Assembly: GCA_036417435.1 (NCBI GenBank)
Contig: JAZAQT010000616.1
Coordinates: forward strand, 62,001-126,000
DNA: 64,000 bases
Source of the DNA: Inia geoffrensis
Taxonomy: Eukaryota > Chordata > Mammalia > Artiodactyla > Iniidae
Direction of reading: 5' to 3'
Below, piece by piece: positions 1 to 10,413 of the stretch; position 1 is the first letter of the stretch, and every line of letters starts with the position of its first letter. The translations under genes were made by a program, and so were the position numbers. The notes under the pieces were generated by a model that was not told the DNA's origin, searched no databases, and saw nothing but the letters and a program-made list of their open reading frames with translations.

Positions 1-1735
1 CAGATGCGATATTAACATTCTCCCCACTTGGAGAGTCAGTGCCTTTGACCTCTTGTTTGGCACAGTTTGCAATTTCTGTGGAAGATGAACAGGAATAAGG
101 AGAACCAATGAGCGGCTAACTCGATGTGTTTGGACGGGCACATTGAACTCTGATTTCCCTACAGGAAGAAGAATTCACCAAAGGCTCAGCGGGCCATGCC
201 GGAACGAGATTAGGGCCTGAAGCAATTCTTCGGGTTTGCGGTCAGCTCACAAGAAAGCGAGTTGAGAAAAGGAGATCTTTGGCACTGTAACTCACAATCC
301 TGCAGAGTTCCAAATGACCCCTATCATCCAAAAATTTATTGAAGGAAGGCTGTGAAGAGGACTTGAACGCGACGCAGAATTGCAGAAAACAGATATCAGG
401 GGGTAGATAAGAATTGCTCTGAAAGCGTAGGAAAAGAGGCAGCAGTTCGACAGTGATGCACTTGGCCAAAAAGGGCGTATGCGTTTTTTCCTGAATATAT
501 TCAGGAAAAAACGCATACGCCCTTTTTGGCCAACCAAGCAAGCCTGCAATGGAAATCCGCACTACAAGAAGTCTCACTTCCCACCGATCCAAAGGGCCGT
601 CCGAAAAAAGTGTAAAATCCAGAGAGGCAGGACAGGCCGTGGAGAACCGGCAGCCTTGTTATGCTGATGGGCGGGATGTAAATTGCCAACAGCCACTCTG
701 GAGAAGTGGATGGTGTTTCCTGGAACAAAGAAAAAACCAAGCTAGAGAGCCTAGGGCACTTCCACTTATGGTGCTATAGATTCGGAAAATTTAAATGAAA
801 AAGACACAGCCACACCAAAGTTTGGGGCTGCTCTGTGTACGGGATCCTTGACTATGGTACAACTTTAATAGCCCAGAAAGAGAAAAATGGATATAGAAGT
901 TGTGGTACATCCCTACAATGGAATATCACTCAACAATGAAATCCATGGCAACACACCAGTAGCAGCATAATGACAGGATTTAGTTATGATGATTCTAAGT
1001 GAAATAAGTCACACAGAAAAAGAAACATCATAAGATATCACTAATACCGGGAATGTAAACACGGCTACGCGTGAGCTGCATTTCAAAACACAACAGAGTC
1101 TCACATTTACTAAAGAAACTTATGCTTGCTTAAGGGGAAAGGAGAGTGGGGAGGCTGCATAAAACTAGAGGTTCACATTAGGACAGATACCATTCCATAA
1201 GCCAAATATATATTAGACAAGACCTACTCCTTGCTCAACCAAATGGACTCAACACCCAGTATTCAAAACCTAGGAATATGCCTGACTATGAAGAAAATTA
1301 AAACCCATACATTTATAGGTCTCCATAAGAAAATCATTTGTGTACAGCACCATACACACAGCAGTGTCAATAAGCTAAATCCCCTTATAAAAATAAATTT
1401 GAAAAACAAAACACAAGGACTGTGAAATAGAGAGAAATTCTTAAATAAGTCCTTCAGGGCTTGTGAGGAATCTTGGATTTACCACCTCTACATCCACAGC
1501 TGGGGGAGAGATAAGGCTGGACACTTGGGGCTGATAGTATTGGTGAGGGAATGCAGACCCTTTGAGGTAATGGTGCATGGTTCCCATTGCACGGGTCCCA
1601 AATCTCCACGTTTAAGGGATTTATCCTTCAGCTAAAATATGCATGGAAAACCCAGAATATGGTCCACGAAGTGATCAGGCATAATTTCTAAAACTCATCG
1701 CCATTTGCGCCCCCTGATACTCGAGTTCGCCGTTC
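1..1735 (+). repeat. Satellite monomer 1
   Basis: Length 1,735 bp. Palindrome 462-533 is perfect; L1-derived part is 621-1411. It lacks one G just after the palindrome (ACAAGAAG instead of ACAAGGAAG near 563). It shares a private haplotype with monomer 2: ACGCGTGAGCTGCATTTC at about 1067-1084, CATTGCACGG near 1587 and CATTTGCGCC near 1702. Monomer phase is set arbitrarily to the first base of the window. Confidence 0.95.
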
Positions 1736-2196
1736 CAGATGCGATATTAATATTCTCCCCACTTGGAGAGTCAGTGCCTTTGACCTCTTGTTTGGCACAG
1801 TTTGCAATTTCTGTGGAAGATGAACAGGAATAAGGAGAACCAATGAGCGGCTAACTCGATGTGTTTGGACGGGCACATTGAACTCTGATTTCCCTACAGG
1901 AAGAAGAATTCACCAAAGGCTCAGCGGGCCATGCCGGAACGAGATTAGGGCCTGAAGCAATTCTTCGGGTTTGCGGTCAGCTCACAAGAAAGCGAGTTGA
2001 GAAAAGGAGATCTTTGGCACTGTAACTCACAATCCTGCAGAGTTCCAAATGACCCCTATCATCCAAAAATTTATTGAAGGAAGGCTGTGAAGAGGACTTG
2101 AACGCGACGCAGAATTGCAGAAAACAGATATCAGGGGGTAGATAAGAATTGCTCTGAAAGCGTAGGAAAAGAGGCAGCAGTTCGACAGTGATGCAC
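1736..2196. repeat. Module A of the monomer: non-L1 segment upstream of the palindrome
   Basis: This 461-bp stretch begins CAGATGCGATATTAAC and ends just before the palindrome. I cannot relate it to L1 or to any other element I recognise. It has more CpG sites than the L1 part, for example in GAGCGGCTAACTCGATG, GGAACGAG and AACGCGACGC, and most copies keep them. It has no long open frame or tRNA-like structure. It occurs in all 37 monomers and is continuous with module D of the preceding copy. Confidence 0.8.
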
Positions 2197-2268
2197 TTGG
2201 CCAAAAAGGGCGTATGCGTTTTTTCCTGAATATATTCAGGAAAAAACGCATACGCCCTTTTTGGCCAA
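2197..2268. repeat. 72-bp perfect palindrome, 36-bp arms, no spacer
   Basis: The left arm begins TTGGCCAAAAAGGGCG, the centre is CCTGAATATATTCAGG, and the right arm ends CGCCCTTTTTGGCCAA. Every base pairs; symmetry stops at the next base on each side. Such a sequence can extrude as a cruciform in DNA or fold as a 36-bp hairpin in RNA. Equivalent palindromes occur once per monomer with the same phase. Copies 9, 22, 28, 30, 32, 33 and 37 carry one or two mismatches. The identical peptide frames seen on both strands here arise from the symmetry and are not evidence of coding. Confidence 0.97.
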
Positions 2269-2356
2269 CCAAGCAAGCCTGCAATGGAAATCCGCACTAC
2301 AAGGAAGTCTCACTTCCCACCGATCCAAAGGGCCGTCCGAAAGAAGTGTAAAATCC
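2269..2356. repeat. Linker between palindrome and L1-derived part
   Basis: An 88-bp stretch (CCAAGCAAGCCTGCAATGG onward) joins the palindrome to the first recognisable L1 bases. It holds two variant sites useful as haplotype markers: the ACAAGGAAG/ACAAGAAG deletion and the CCCACCGATCC/CCCACGGATCC change, which creates a BamHI-type GGATCC. Part of it may be L1 ORF2 too decayed to recognise by eye. Confidence 0.6.
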
Positions 2357-2769
2357 AGAGAGGCAGGACAGGCCGTGGAGAACCGGCAGCCTTGTTATGC
2401 TGATGGGCGGGATGTAAATTGCCAACAGCCACTCTGGAGAAGTGGATGGTGTTTCCTGGAACAAAGAAAAAACCAAGCTAGAGAGCCTAGGGCACTTCCA
2501 CTTATGGTGCTATAGATTCGGAAAATTTAAATGAAAAAGACACAGCCACACCAAAGTTTGGGGCTGCTCTGTGTACAGGATCCTTGACTATGGTACAACT
2601 TTAATAGCCCAGAAAGAGAAAAATGGATATAGAAGTTGTGGTACATCCCTACAATGGAATATCACTCAACAATGAAATCCATGGCAACACACCAGTAGCA
2701 GCATAATGACAGGATTTAGTTATGATGATTCTAAGTGAAATAAGTCACACAGAAAAAGAAACATCATAA
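2357..2769 (+). pseudogene. Decayed C-terminal end of L1 ORF2
   Basis: In the first frame the translation around 2420-2460 reads QPLWRSGWCFLEQ, which lines up with the QPLW-x-S-x-W-x-FL motif near the C-terminus of L1 ORF2 protein. After frame changes, the frame at 2624 reads W-I-stop-K-L-W-Y-I-P-T-M-E-Y-H, matching the WIKKMW...TMEYY block, with TAG at 2630-2632. The last block reads ILSEISHTEKETS and ends at TAA 2767-2769, where the ORF2 stop is expected. Frameshifts, an internal stop and loss of the 5' part make it non-functional. The same remnant is in each monomer. Confidence 0.85.
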
Positions 2770-3147
2770 GATATCACTAATACCGGGAATGTAAACACGG
2801 CTACGCGTGAGCTGCATTTCAAAACACAACAGAGTCTCACATTTACTAAAGAAACTTATGCTTGCTTAAGGGGAAAGGAGAGTGGGGAGGCTGCATAAAA
2901 CCAGAGGTTCACATTAGGACAGATACCATTCCATAAGCCAAATATATATTAGACAAGACCTACTCCTTGCTCAACCAAATGGACTCAACACCCAGTATTC
3001 AAAACCTAGGAATATGCCTGACTATGAAGAAAATTAAAACCCATACATTTATAGGTGTCCATAAGAAAATCATTTGTGTACAGCACCATACACACAGCAG
3101 TGTCAATAAGCTAAATCCCCTTATAAAAATAAATTTGAAAAACAAAA
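2770..3147 (+). mobile_element. L1 3' UTR and A-rich tail remnant
   Basis: This follows the ORF2 stop remnant. It contains the blocks GGAATGTAAAC, TTACAAAACACAACAGAGTC, AACTTATGCTTG, GACAAGACCTACTCC and CAGTATTC, in the order of the L1 3' UTR. It ends in CTTATAAAAATAAATTTG and an A-rich stretch, as expected for the 3' terminus of a retrotransposed L1. A small open frame covering the end recurs in the monomers but only reflects the absence of stops. Confidence 0.8.
3128..3133 (+). promoter_or_regulatory. Relic AATAAA polyadenylation hexamer of L1
   Basis: AATAAA lies about 6 bases before the A-rich tail, where the L1 polyadenylation signal sits. It is kept in nearly all monomers (first copy 1392-1397). 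Monomer 24 has AATACA instead. Whether any transcript uses it is unknown. Confidence 0.6.
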
Positions 3148-3471
3148 CACAAGGACTGTGAAATAGAGAGAAATTCTTAAATAAGTCCTTCAGGGCTTGT
3201 GAGGAATCTTGGATTTACCACCTCTACATCCACAGCTGGGGGAGAGATAAGGCTGGACACTTGGGGCTGATAGTATTGGTGAGGGAATGCAGACCCTTTG
3301 AGGTAATGGTGCATGGTTCCCATTGCACGGGTCCCAAATCTCCACGTTTAAGGGATTTATCCTTCAGCTAAAATATGCATGGAAAACCCAGAATATGGTC
3401 CACGAAGTGATCAGGCATAATTTCTAAAACTCATCGCCATTTGCGCCCCCTGATACTCGAGTTCGCCGTTC
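3148..3471. repeat. Module D of the monomer: non-L1 segment downstream of the L1 tail
   Basis: A 324-bp stretch from the end of the A-rich tail to the monomer boundary, continuing into module A of the next copy. It includes CCTTCAGGGCTTGTGAGG, CCACAGCTGGGGGAGAG and ATACTCGAGTTCGCCG. I do not recognise its origin. It carries the GATAGTATT/GATACTATT variant that alternates between neighbouring copies. Confidence 0.75.
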
Positions 3472-5207
3472 CAGATGCGATATTAACATTCTCCCCACTT
3501 GGAGAGTCAGTGCCTTTGACCTCTTGTTTGGCACAGTTTGCAATTTCTGTGGAAGATGAACAGGAATAAGGAGAACCAATGAGCGGCTAACTCGATGTGT
3601 TTGGACGGGCACATTGAACTCTGATTTCCCTACAGGAAGAAGAATTCACCAAAGGCTCAGCGGGCCATGCCGGAACGAGATTAGGGCGTGAAGCAATTCT
3701 TCGGGTTTGCGGTCAGCTCACAAGAAAGCGAGTTGAGAAAAGGAGATCTTTGGCACTGTAACTCACAATCCTGCAGAGTTCCAAATGACCCCTATCATCC
3801 AAAAATTTATTGAAGGAAGGCTGTGAAGAGGACTTGAACGCGACGCAGAATTGCAGAAAACAGATATCAGGGGGTAGATAAGAATTGCTCTGAAAGCGTA
3901 GGAAAAGAGGCAGCAGTTCGACAGTGATGCACTTGGCCAAAAAGGGCGTATGCGTTTTTTCCTGAATATATTCAGGAAAAAACGCATACGCCCTTTTTGG
4001 CCAACCAAGCAAGCCTGCAATGGAAATCCGCACTACAAGGAAGTCTCACTTCCCACGGATCCAAAGGGCCGTCCGAAAAAAGTGTAAAATCCAGAGAGGC
4101 AGGACAGGCCGTGGAGAACCGGCAGCCTTGTTATGCTGATGGGCGAGATGTAAATTGCCAACAGCCACTCTGGAGAAGTGGATGGTGTTTCCTGGAACAA
4201 AGAAAAAACCAAGCTAGAGAGCCTAGGGCACTTCCACTTATGGTGCTATAGATTCGGAAAATTTAAATGAAAAAGACACAGCCACACCAATGTTTGGGGC
4301 TGCTCTGTGTACGGGATCCTTGACAATGGTACAACTTTAATAGCCCAGAAAGAGAAAAATGGATATAGAAGTTGTGGTATATCCCTACAATGGAATATCA
4401 CTCAACAATGAAATCCATGGCAACACACCAGTAGCAGCATAATGACAGGATTTAGTTATGATGATTCTAAGTGAAATAAGTCACACAGAAAAAGAAACAT
4501 CATAAGATATCACTAATACCGGGAATGTAAACACGGCTACGTGTGAACTGCATTACAAAACACAACAGAGTCTCACATTTACAAAAGAAACTTATGCTTG
4601 CTTAAGGGGAAAGGAGAGTGGGGAGGCTGCATAAAACCAGAGGTTCACATTAGGACAGATACCATTCCATAAGCCAAATATATATTAGACAAGACCTACT
4701 CCTTGCTCAACGAAATGGACTCAACACCCCGTATTCAAAACCTAGGAATATGCCTGACTATGAAGAAAATTAAAACCCATACATTTATAGGTCTCCATAA
4801 GAAAATCATTTGTGTACAGCACCATACACACAGCAGTGTCAATAAGCTAAATCCCCTTATAAAAATAAATTTGAAAAACAAAACACAAGGACTGTGAAAT
4901 AGAGAGAAATTCTTAAATAAGTCCTTCAGGGCTTGTGAGGAATCTTGGATTTACCACCTCTACATCCACAGCTGGGGGAGAGATAAGGCTGGACACTTGG
5001 GGCTGATACTATTGGTGAGGGAATGCAGACCCTTTGAGGTAATGGTGCATGGTTCCCATTCCACGGGTCCCAAATCTCCACGTTTAAGGGATTTATCCTT
5101 CAGCTAAAATATGCATGGAAAACCCAGAATATGGTCCACGAAGTGATCAGGCATAATTTCTAAAACTCATCGCCATTTTCGCCCCCTGATACTCGAGTTC
5201 GCCGTTC
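3472..5207 (+). repeat. Satellite monomer 3
   Basis: Length 1,736 bp. Palindrome 3933-4004 is perfect; L1-derived part is 4093-4883. From here on the L1 part has the common GTGTGAACTGCATTAC form. Private changes: AGGGCGTGAAGC, GGGCGAGATG, CAATGTTTGGG, GTATATCCC. It carries GATACTATT, and shares CCCACGGATCC with monomers 4-7. Confidence 0.95.
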
Positions 5208-6943
5208 CAGATGCGATATTAACATTCTCCCCACTTGGAGAGTCAGTGCCTTTGACCTCTTGTTTGGCACAGTTTGCAATTTCTGTGGAAGTTGAACAGG
5301 AATAAGGAGAACCAATGAGCGGCTAACTCGATGTGTTTGGACGGGCACATTGAACTCTGATTTCCCTACAGGAAGAAGAATTCACCAAAGGCTCAGCGGG
5401 CCATGCCGGAACGAGATTAGGGCCTGAAACAATTCTTCGGGTTTGCGGTCAGCTCACAAGAAAGCGAGTTGAGAAAAGGAGATCTTTGGCACTGTAACTC
5501 ACAATCCTGCAGAGTTCCAAATGACCCCTATCATCCCAAAATTTATTGAAGGAAGGCTGTGAAGAGGACTTGAACGCGACGCAGAATTGCAGAAAACAGA
5601 TATCAGGGGGTAGATAAGAATTGCTCTGAAAGCGTAGGAAAAGAGGCAGCAGTTCGACAGTGATGCACTTGGCCAAAAAGGGCGTATGCGTTTTTTCCTG
5701 AATATATTCAGGAAAAAACGCATACGCCCTTTTTGGCCAACCAAGCAAGCCTGCAATGGAAATCCGCACTACAAGGAAGTCTCACTTCCCACGGATCCAA
5801 AGGGCCGTCCGAAAAAAGTGTAAAATCCAGAGAGGCAGGACAGGCCGTGGAGAACCGGCAGCCTTGTTATGCTGATGGGCGGGATGTAAATTGCCAACAG
5901 CCACTCTGGAGAAGTGGATGGTGTTTCCTGGAACAAAGAAAAAACCAAGCTAGAGAGCCTAGGGCACTTCCACTTATGGTGCTATAGATTCGGAAAATTT
6001 AAATGAAAAAGACACAGCCACACCAAAGTTTGGGGCTGCTCTGTGTACGGGATCCTTGACTATGGTACAACTTTAATAGCCCAGAAAGAGAAAAATGGAT
6101 ATAGAAGTTGTGGTACATCCCTACAATGGAATATCACTCAACAATGAAATCCATGGCAACACACCAGTAGCAGCATAATGACAGGATTTAGTTATGATGA
6201 TTCTAAGTGAAATAAGTCACACAGAAAAAGAAACATCATAAGATATCACTAATACCGGGAATGTAAACACGGCTACGTGTGAACTGCATTACAAAACACA
6301 ACAGAGTCTCACATTTACAAAAGAAACTTATGCTTGCTTAAGGGGAAAGGAGAGTGGGGAGGCTGCATAAAACCAGAGGTTCACATTAGGACAGATACCA
6401 TTCCATAAGCCAAATATATATTAGACAAGACCTACTCCTTGCTCAACGAAATGGACTCAACACCCCGTATTCAAAACCTAGGAATATGCCTGACTATGAA
6501 GAAAATTAAAACCCATACATTTATAGGTCTCCATAAGAAAATCATTTGTGTACAGCACCATACACACAGCAGTGTCAATAAGCTAAATCCCCTTATAAAA
6601 ATAAATTTGAAAAACAAAACACAAGGACTGTGAAATAGAGAGAAATTCTTAAATAAGTCCTTCAGGGCTTGTGAGGAATCTTGGATTTACCACCTCTACA
6701 TCCACAGCTGGGGGAGAGATAAGGCTGGACACTTGGGGCTGATACTATTGGTGAGGGAATGCAGACCCTTTGAGGTAATGGTGCATGGTTCCCATTCCAC
6801 GGGTCCCAAATCTCCACGTTTAAGGGATTTATCCTTCAGCTAAAATATGCATGGAAAACCCAGAATATGGTCCACGAAGTGATCAGGCATAATTTCTAAA
6901 ACTCATCGTCATTTTCGCCCCCTGATACTCGAGTTCGCCGTTC
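5208..6943 (+). repeat. Satellite monomer 4
   Basis: Length 1,736 bp. Palindrome 5669-5740 is perfect; L1-derived part is 5829-6619. It shares CTGAAACAATT and ATCATCCCAAAA with monomer 11. Private: GAAGTTGAACAGG near 5289 and CATCGTCATT near the 3' end. Confidence 0.95.
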
Positions 6944-8677
6944 CAGATGCGATATTAACATTCCCCCACTTGGAGAGTCAGTGCCTTTGACCTCTTGTTT
7001 GGCACAGTTTGCAATTTCTGTGGAAGATGAACAGGAATAAGGAGAACCAATGAGCGGCTAACTCGATGTGTTTGGACGGGCACATTGAACTCTGATTTCC
7101 CTACAGGAAGAAGAATTCACCAAAGGCTCAGCGGGCCATGCCGGAACGAGATTAGGGCCTGAAGCAATTCTTCGGGTTTGCGGTCAGCTCACAAGAAAGC
7201 GAGTTGAGAAAAGGAGATCTTTGGCACTGTAACTCACAATCCTGCAGAGTTCCAAATGACCCCTATCATCCAAAAATTTATTGAAGGAAGGCTGTGAAGA
7301 GGACTTGAACGCGACGCAGAATTGCAGAAAACAGATATCAGGGGGTAGATAAGAATTGCTCTGAAAGCGTAGGAAAAGAGGCAGCAGTTCGACAGTGATG
7401 CACTTGGCCAAAAAGGGCGTATGCGTTTTTTCCTGAATATATTCAGGAAAAAACGCATACGCCCTTTTTGGCCAACCAAGCAAGCCTGCAATGGAAATCC
7501 GCACTACAAGGAAGTCTCACTTCCCACGGATCCAAAGGGCCGTCCGAAAAAAGTGTAAAATCCAGAGAGGCAGGACAGGCCGTGGAGAACCGGCAGCCTT
7601 GTTATGCTGATGGGCGGGATGTAAATTGCCAACAGCCACTCTGGAGAAGTGGATGGTGTTTCCTGGAACAAAGAAAAAACCAAGCTAGAGAGCCTAGGGC
7701 ACTTCCACTTATGGTGCTATAGATTCGGAAAATTTAAATGAAAAAGACACAGCCACACCAAAGTTTGGGGCTGCTCTGTGTACGGGATCCTTGACTATGG
7801 TACAACTTTAATAGCCCAGAAAGAGAAAAATGGATATAGAAGTTGTGGTACATCCCTACAATGGAATATCACTCAACAATGAAATCCATGGCAACACACC
7901 AGTAGCAGCATAATGACAGGATTTAGTTATCATGATTCTAAGTGAAATAAGTCACACAGAAAAAGAAACATCATAAGATATCACTAATACCGGGAATGTA
8001 AACACGGCTACGTGTGAACTGCATTACAAAACACAACAGAGTCTCACATTTACAAAAGAAACTTATGCTTGCTTAAGGGGAAAGGAGAGTGGGGAGGCTG
8101 CATAAAACCAGAGGTTCATATTAGGACAGATACCATTCCATGAGCCAAACATATATTAGACAAGACCTACTCCTTGCTCAACGAAAGGGACTCAACACCC
8201 CGTATTCAAAACCTAGGAATATGGCTGACTATGAAGAAAATTAAAACCCATACATTTATAGGTCTCCATAAGAAAATCATTTGTGTACAGCACCATACAC
8301 ACAGCAGTGTCAATAAGCTAAATCCCCTTATAAAAATAAATTTGAAAACAAAACACAAGGACTGTGAAATAGAGAGAAATTCTTAAATAAGTCCTTCAGG
8401 GCTTGTGAGGAATCTTGGATTTACCACCTCTACATCCACAGCTGGGGGAGAGATAAGGCTGGACACTTGGGGCTGATAGTATTGGTGAGGGAATGCAGAC
8501 CCTTTGAGGTAATGGTGCATGGTTCCCATTCCACGGGTCCCAAATCTCCACGTTTAAGGGATTTATCCTTCAGCTAAAATACGCATGGAAAACCCAGAAT
8601 ATGGTCCACGAAGTGATCAGGCATAATTTCTAAAACTCATCGCCATTTTCGCCCCCTGATACTCGAGTTCACCGTTC
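6944..8677 (+). repeat. Satellite monomer 5
   Basis: Length 1,734 bp, the shortest full copy. One base is missing in ATTCCCCCAC (about 6959-6968) and another in TTTGAAAACAAAAC (about 8341-8354). Palindrome 7404-7475 is perfect; L1-derived part is 7564-8353. The 3' part carries the TACGCATGG and GAGTTCACCG haplotype also seen in 7, 15 and 17. Confidence 0.95.
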
Positions 8678-10413
8678 CAGATGCGATATTAACATTCTCC
8701 GCACTTGGAGAGTCAGTGCCTTTGACCTCTTGTTTGGCACAGTTTGCAATTTCTGTGGAAGATGAACAGGAATAAGGAGAACCAATGAGCGGCTAACTCG
8801 ATGTGTTTGGACGGGCACATTGAACTCTGATTTCCCTACAGGAAGAAGAATTCACCAAAGGCTCAGCGGGCAATGCCGGAACGAGATTAGGGCCTGAAGC
8901 AATTCTTCGGGTTTTCGGTCAGCTCACAAGAAAGCGAGTTGAGAAAATGAGATCTTTGGCACTGTAACTCACAATCCTGCAGAGTTCCAAATGACCCCTA
9001 TCATCCAAAAATTTATTGAAGGAAGGCTGTGAAGAGGACTTGAACGCGACACAGAATTACAGAAAACAGATATCAGGGGGTAGATAAGAATTGCTCTGAA
9101 AGCGTAGGAAAAGAGGCAGCAGTTCGACACTGATGCACTTGGCCAAAAAGGGCGTATGCGTTTTTTCCTGAATATATTCAGGAAAAAACGCATACGCCCT
9201 TTTTGGCCAACCAAGCAAGCCTGCAATGGAAATCCGCACTACAAGGAAGTCTCACTTCCCACGGATCCAAAGGGCCGTCCGAAAAAAGTGTAAAATCCAG
9301 AGAGGCAGGACAGGCCGTGGAGAACAGGCAGCCTTGTTATGCTGATGGGCGGGATGTAAATTGCCAACAGCCACTCTGGAGAAGTGGATGGTGTTTCCTG
9401 GAACAAAGAAAAAACCAAGCTAGAGAGCCTAGGGCACTTCCACTTATGGTGCTATAGATTCGGAAAATTTAAATGAAAAAGACACAGCCACACCAAAGTT
9501 TGGGGCTGCTCTGTGTACGGGATCCTTGACTATGGTACAACTTTAATAGCCCAGAAAGAGAAAAATGGATATAGAAGTTGTGGTACATCCCTACAATGGA
9601 ATATCACTCAACAATGAAATCCATGGCAACACACCAGTAGCAGCATAATGACAGGATTTAGTTATGATGATTCTAAGTGAAATAAGTCACACAGAAAAAG
9701 AAACATCATAAGATATCACTAATACCGGGAATGTAAACACGGCTACGTGTGAACTGCATTACAAAACACAACAGAGTCTCACATTTACAAAAGAAACTTA
9801 TGCTTGCTTAAGGGGAAAGGAGAGTGGGGAGGCTGCATAAAACCAGAGGTTCATAAATGGACAGATACCATTCCATAAGCCAAATATATATTAGACAAGA
9901 CCTACTCCTTGCTCAACGAAATGGACTCAACACCCCGTATTCAAAACCTAGGAATATGGCTGACTATGAAGAAAATTAAAACCCATACATTTATAGGTCT
10001 CCATAAGAAAATCATTTGTGTACAGCACCATACACACAGCAGTGTCAATAAGCTAAATCCCCTTATAAAAATAAATTTGAAAAACAAAACACAAGGACTG
10101 TGAAATAGAGAGAAATTCTTAAATAAGTCCTTCAGGGCTTGTGAGGAATCTTGGATTTACCACCTCTACATCCACAGCTGGGGGAGAGATAAGGCTGGAC
10201 ACTTGGGGCTGATACTATTGGTGAGGGAATGCAGACCCTTTGAGGTAATGGTGCATGGTTCCCATTCCACGGGTCCCAAATCTCCACGTTTAAGGGATTT
10301 ATCCTTCAGCTAAAATATGCATGGAAAACCCAGAATATGGTCCACGAAGTGATCAGGCATAATTTCTAAAACTCATCGCCATTTTCGCCCCCTGATACTC
10401 GAGTTCGCCGTTC
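8678..10413 (+). repeat. Satellite monomer 6
   Basis: Length 1,736 bp. Palindrome 9139-9210 is perfect; L1-derived part is 9299-10089. It has the GCGGGCAATGCC and GAGAAAATGAG variants shared with 8, 16 and 18, and CGACACTGATG shared with 8, 10 and 13. Private: TCCGCACTTGG, GACACAGAATTACAG and TTCATAAATGGACAG. Confidence 0.95.

Larger units (their letters stand above)
2357..3147 (+). mobile_element. L1 (LINE-1) 3'-end fragment, sense orientation, incorporated in the satellite monomer
   Basis: Similarity to mammalian L1 is visible along the segment in the right order: GTGGAGAA and GGGATGTAAATTG, CAGCCACTCTGGAGAA, TTTAATAGCCCAGA, GGATATAGAAGTTGTGGTAC, TACAATGGAATATCACTCA, TCTAAGTGAAATAAGTCACA, TTACAAAACACAACAGAGTC, then a 3' end with AATAAA and an A-rich tail. 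The 3' UTR type resembles cetartiodactyl L1 as I recall it. The fragment is 5'-truncated within ORF2 and is fixed in every monomer, so it was part of the founding unit and is not a later insertion. Confidence 0.88.
1736..3471 (+). repeat. Satellite monomer 2 (reference copy for the module entries)
   Basis: Length 1,736 bp, the modal length. Palindrome 2197-2268 is perfect; L1-derived part is 2357-3147. It carries the monomer 1-2 haplotype (ACGCGTGAG at about 2803, CATTGCACGG, CATTTGCGCC). Private changes include AAAGAAGTGT after the palindrome and GGTGTCCATAAG in the L1 3' UTR. Confidence 0.95.

Noticed and set aside
2221..2268. The same peptide (MRFFLNIFRKKRIRPFWP) readable from both strands
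   Set aside because: This is an automatic result of the perfect palindrome, which has the same sequence on both strands.
2197..2268. Rho-independent terminator or plasmid-type replication origin at the palindrome
   Set aside because: The context is a vertebrate satellite. The stem is far longer than a terminator stem, is not followed by a T tract, and has no iterons beside it.
1977..2297. Recurrent minus-strand open frame of 106 codons across the palindrome and module A
   Set aside because: It recurs once per monomer because the sequence recurs. It has no recognisable domain, no ribosome-binding or splice context, and reads through the palindrome. Variation shows no codon-position pattern by eye.
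2967..3161. Plus-strand open frame of about 64 codons in every monomer
   Set aside because: It covers the L1 3' UTR and A-rich tail, which is non-coding in L1, and shows no protein family features.
3424..3612. Minus-strand open frame of 62 codons across the monomer boundary
   Set aside because: It lies in the non-L1 module, with no known motif; conservation is the same as in surrounding non-coding satellite.
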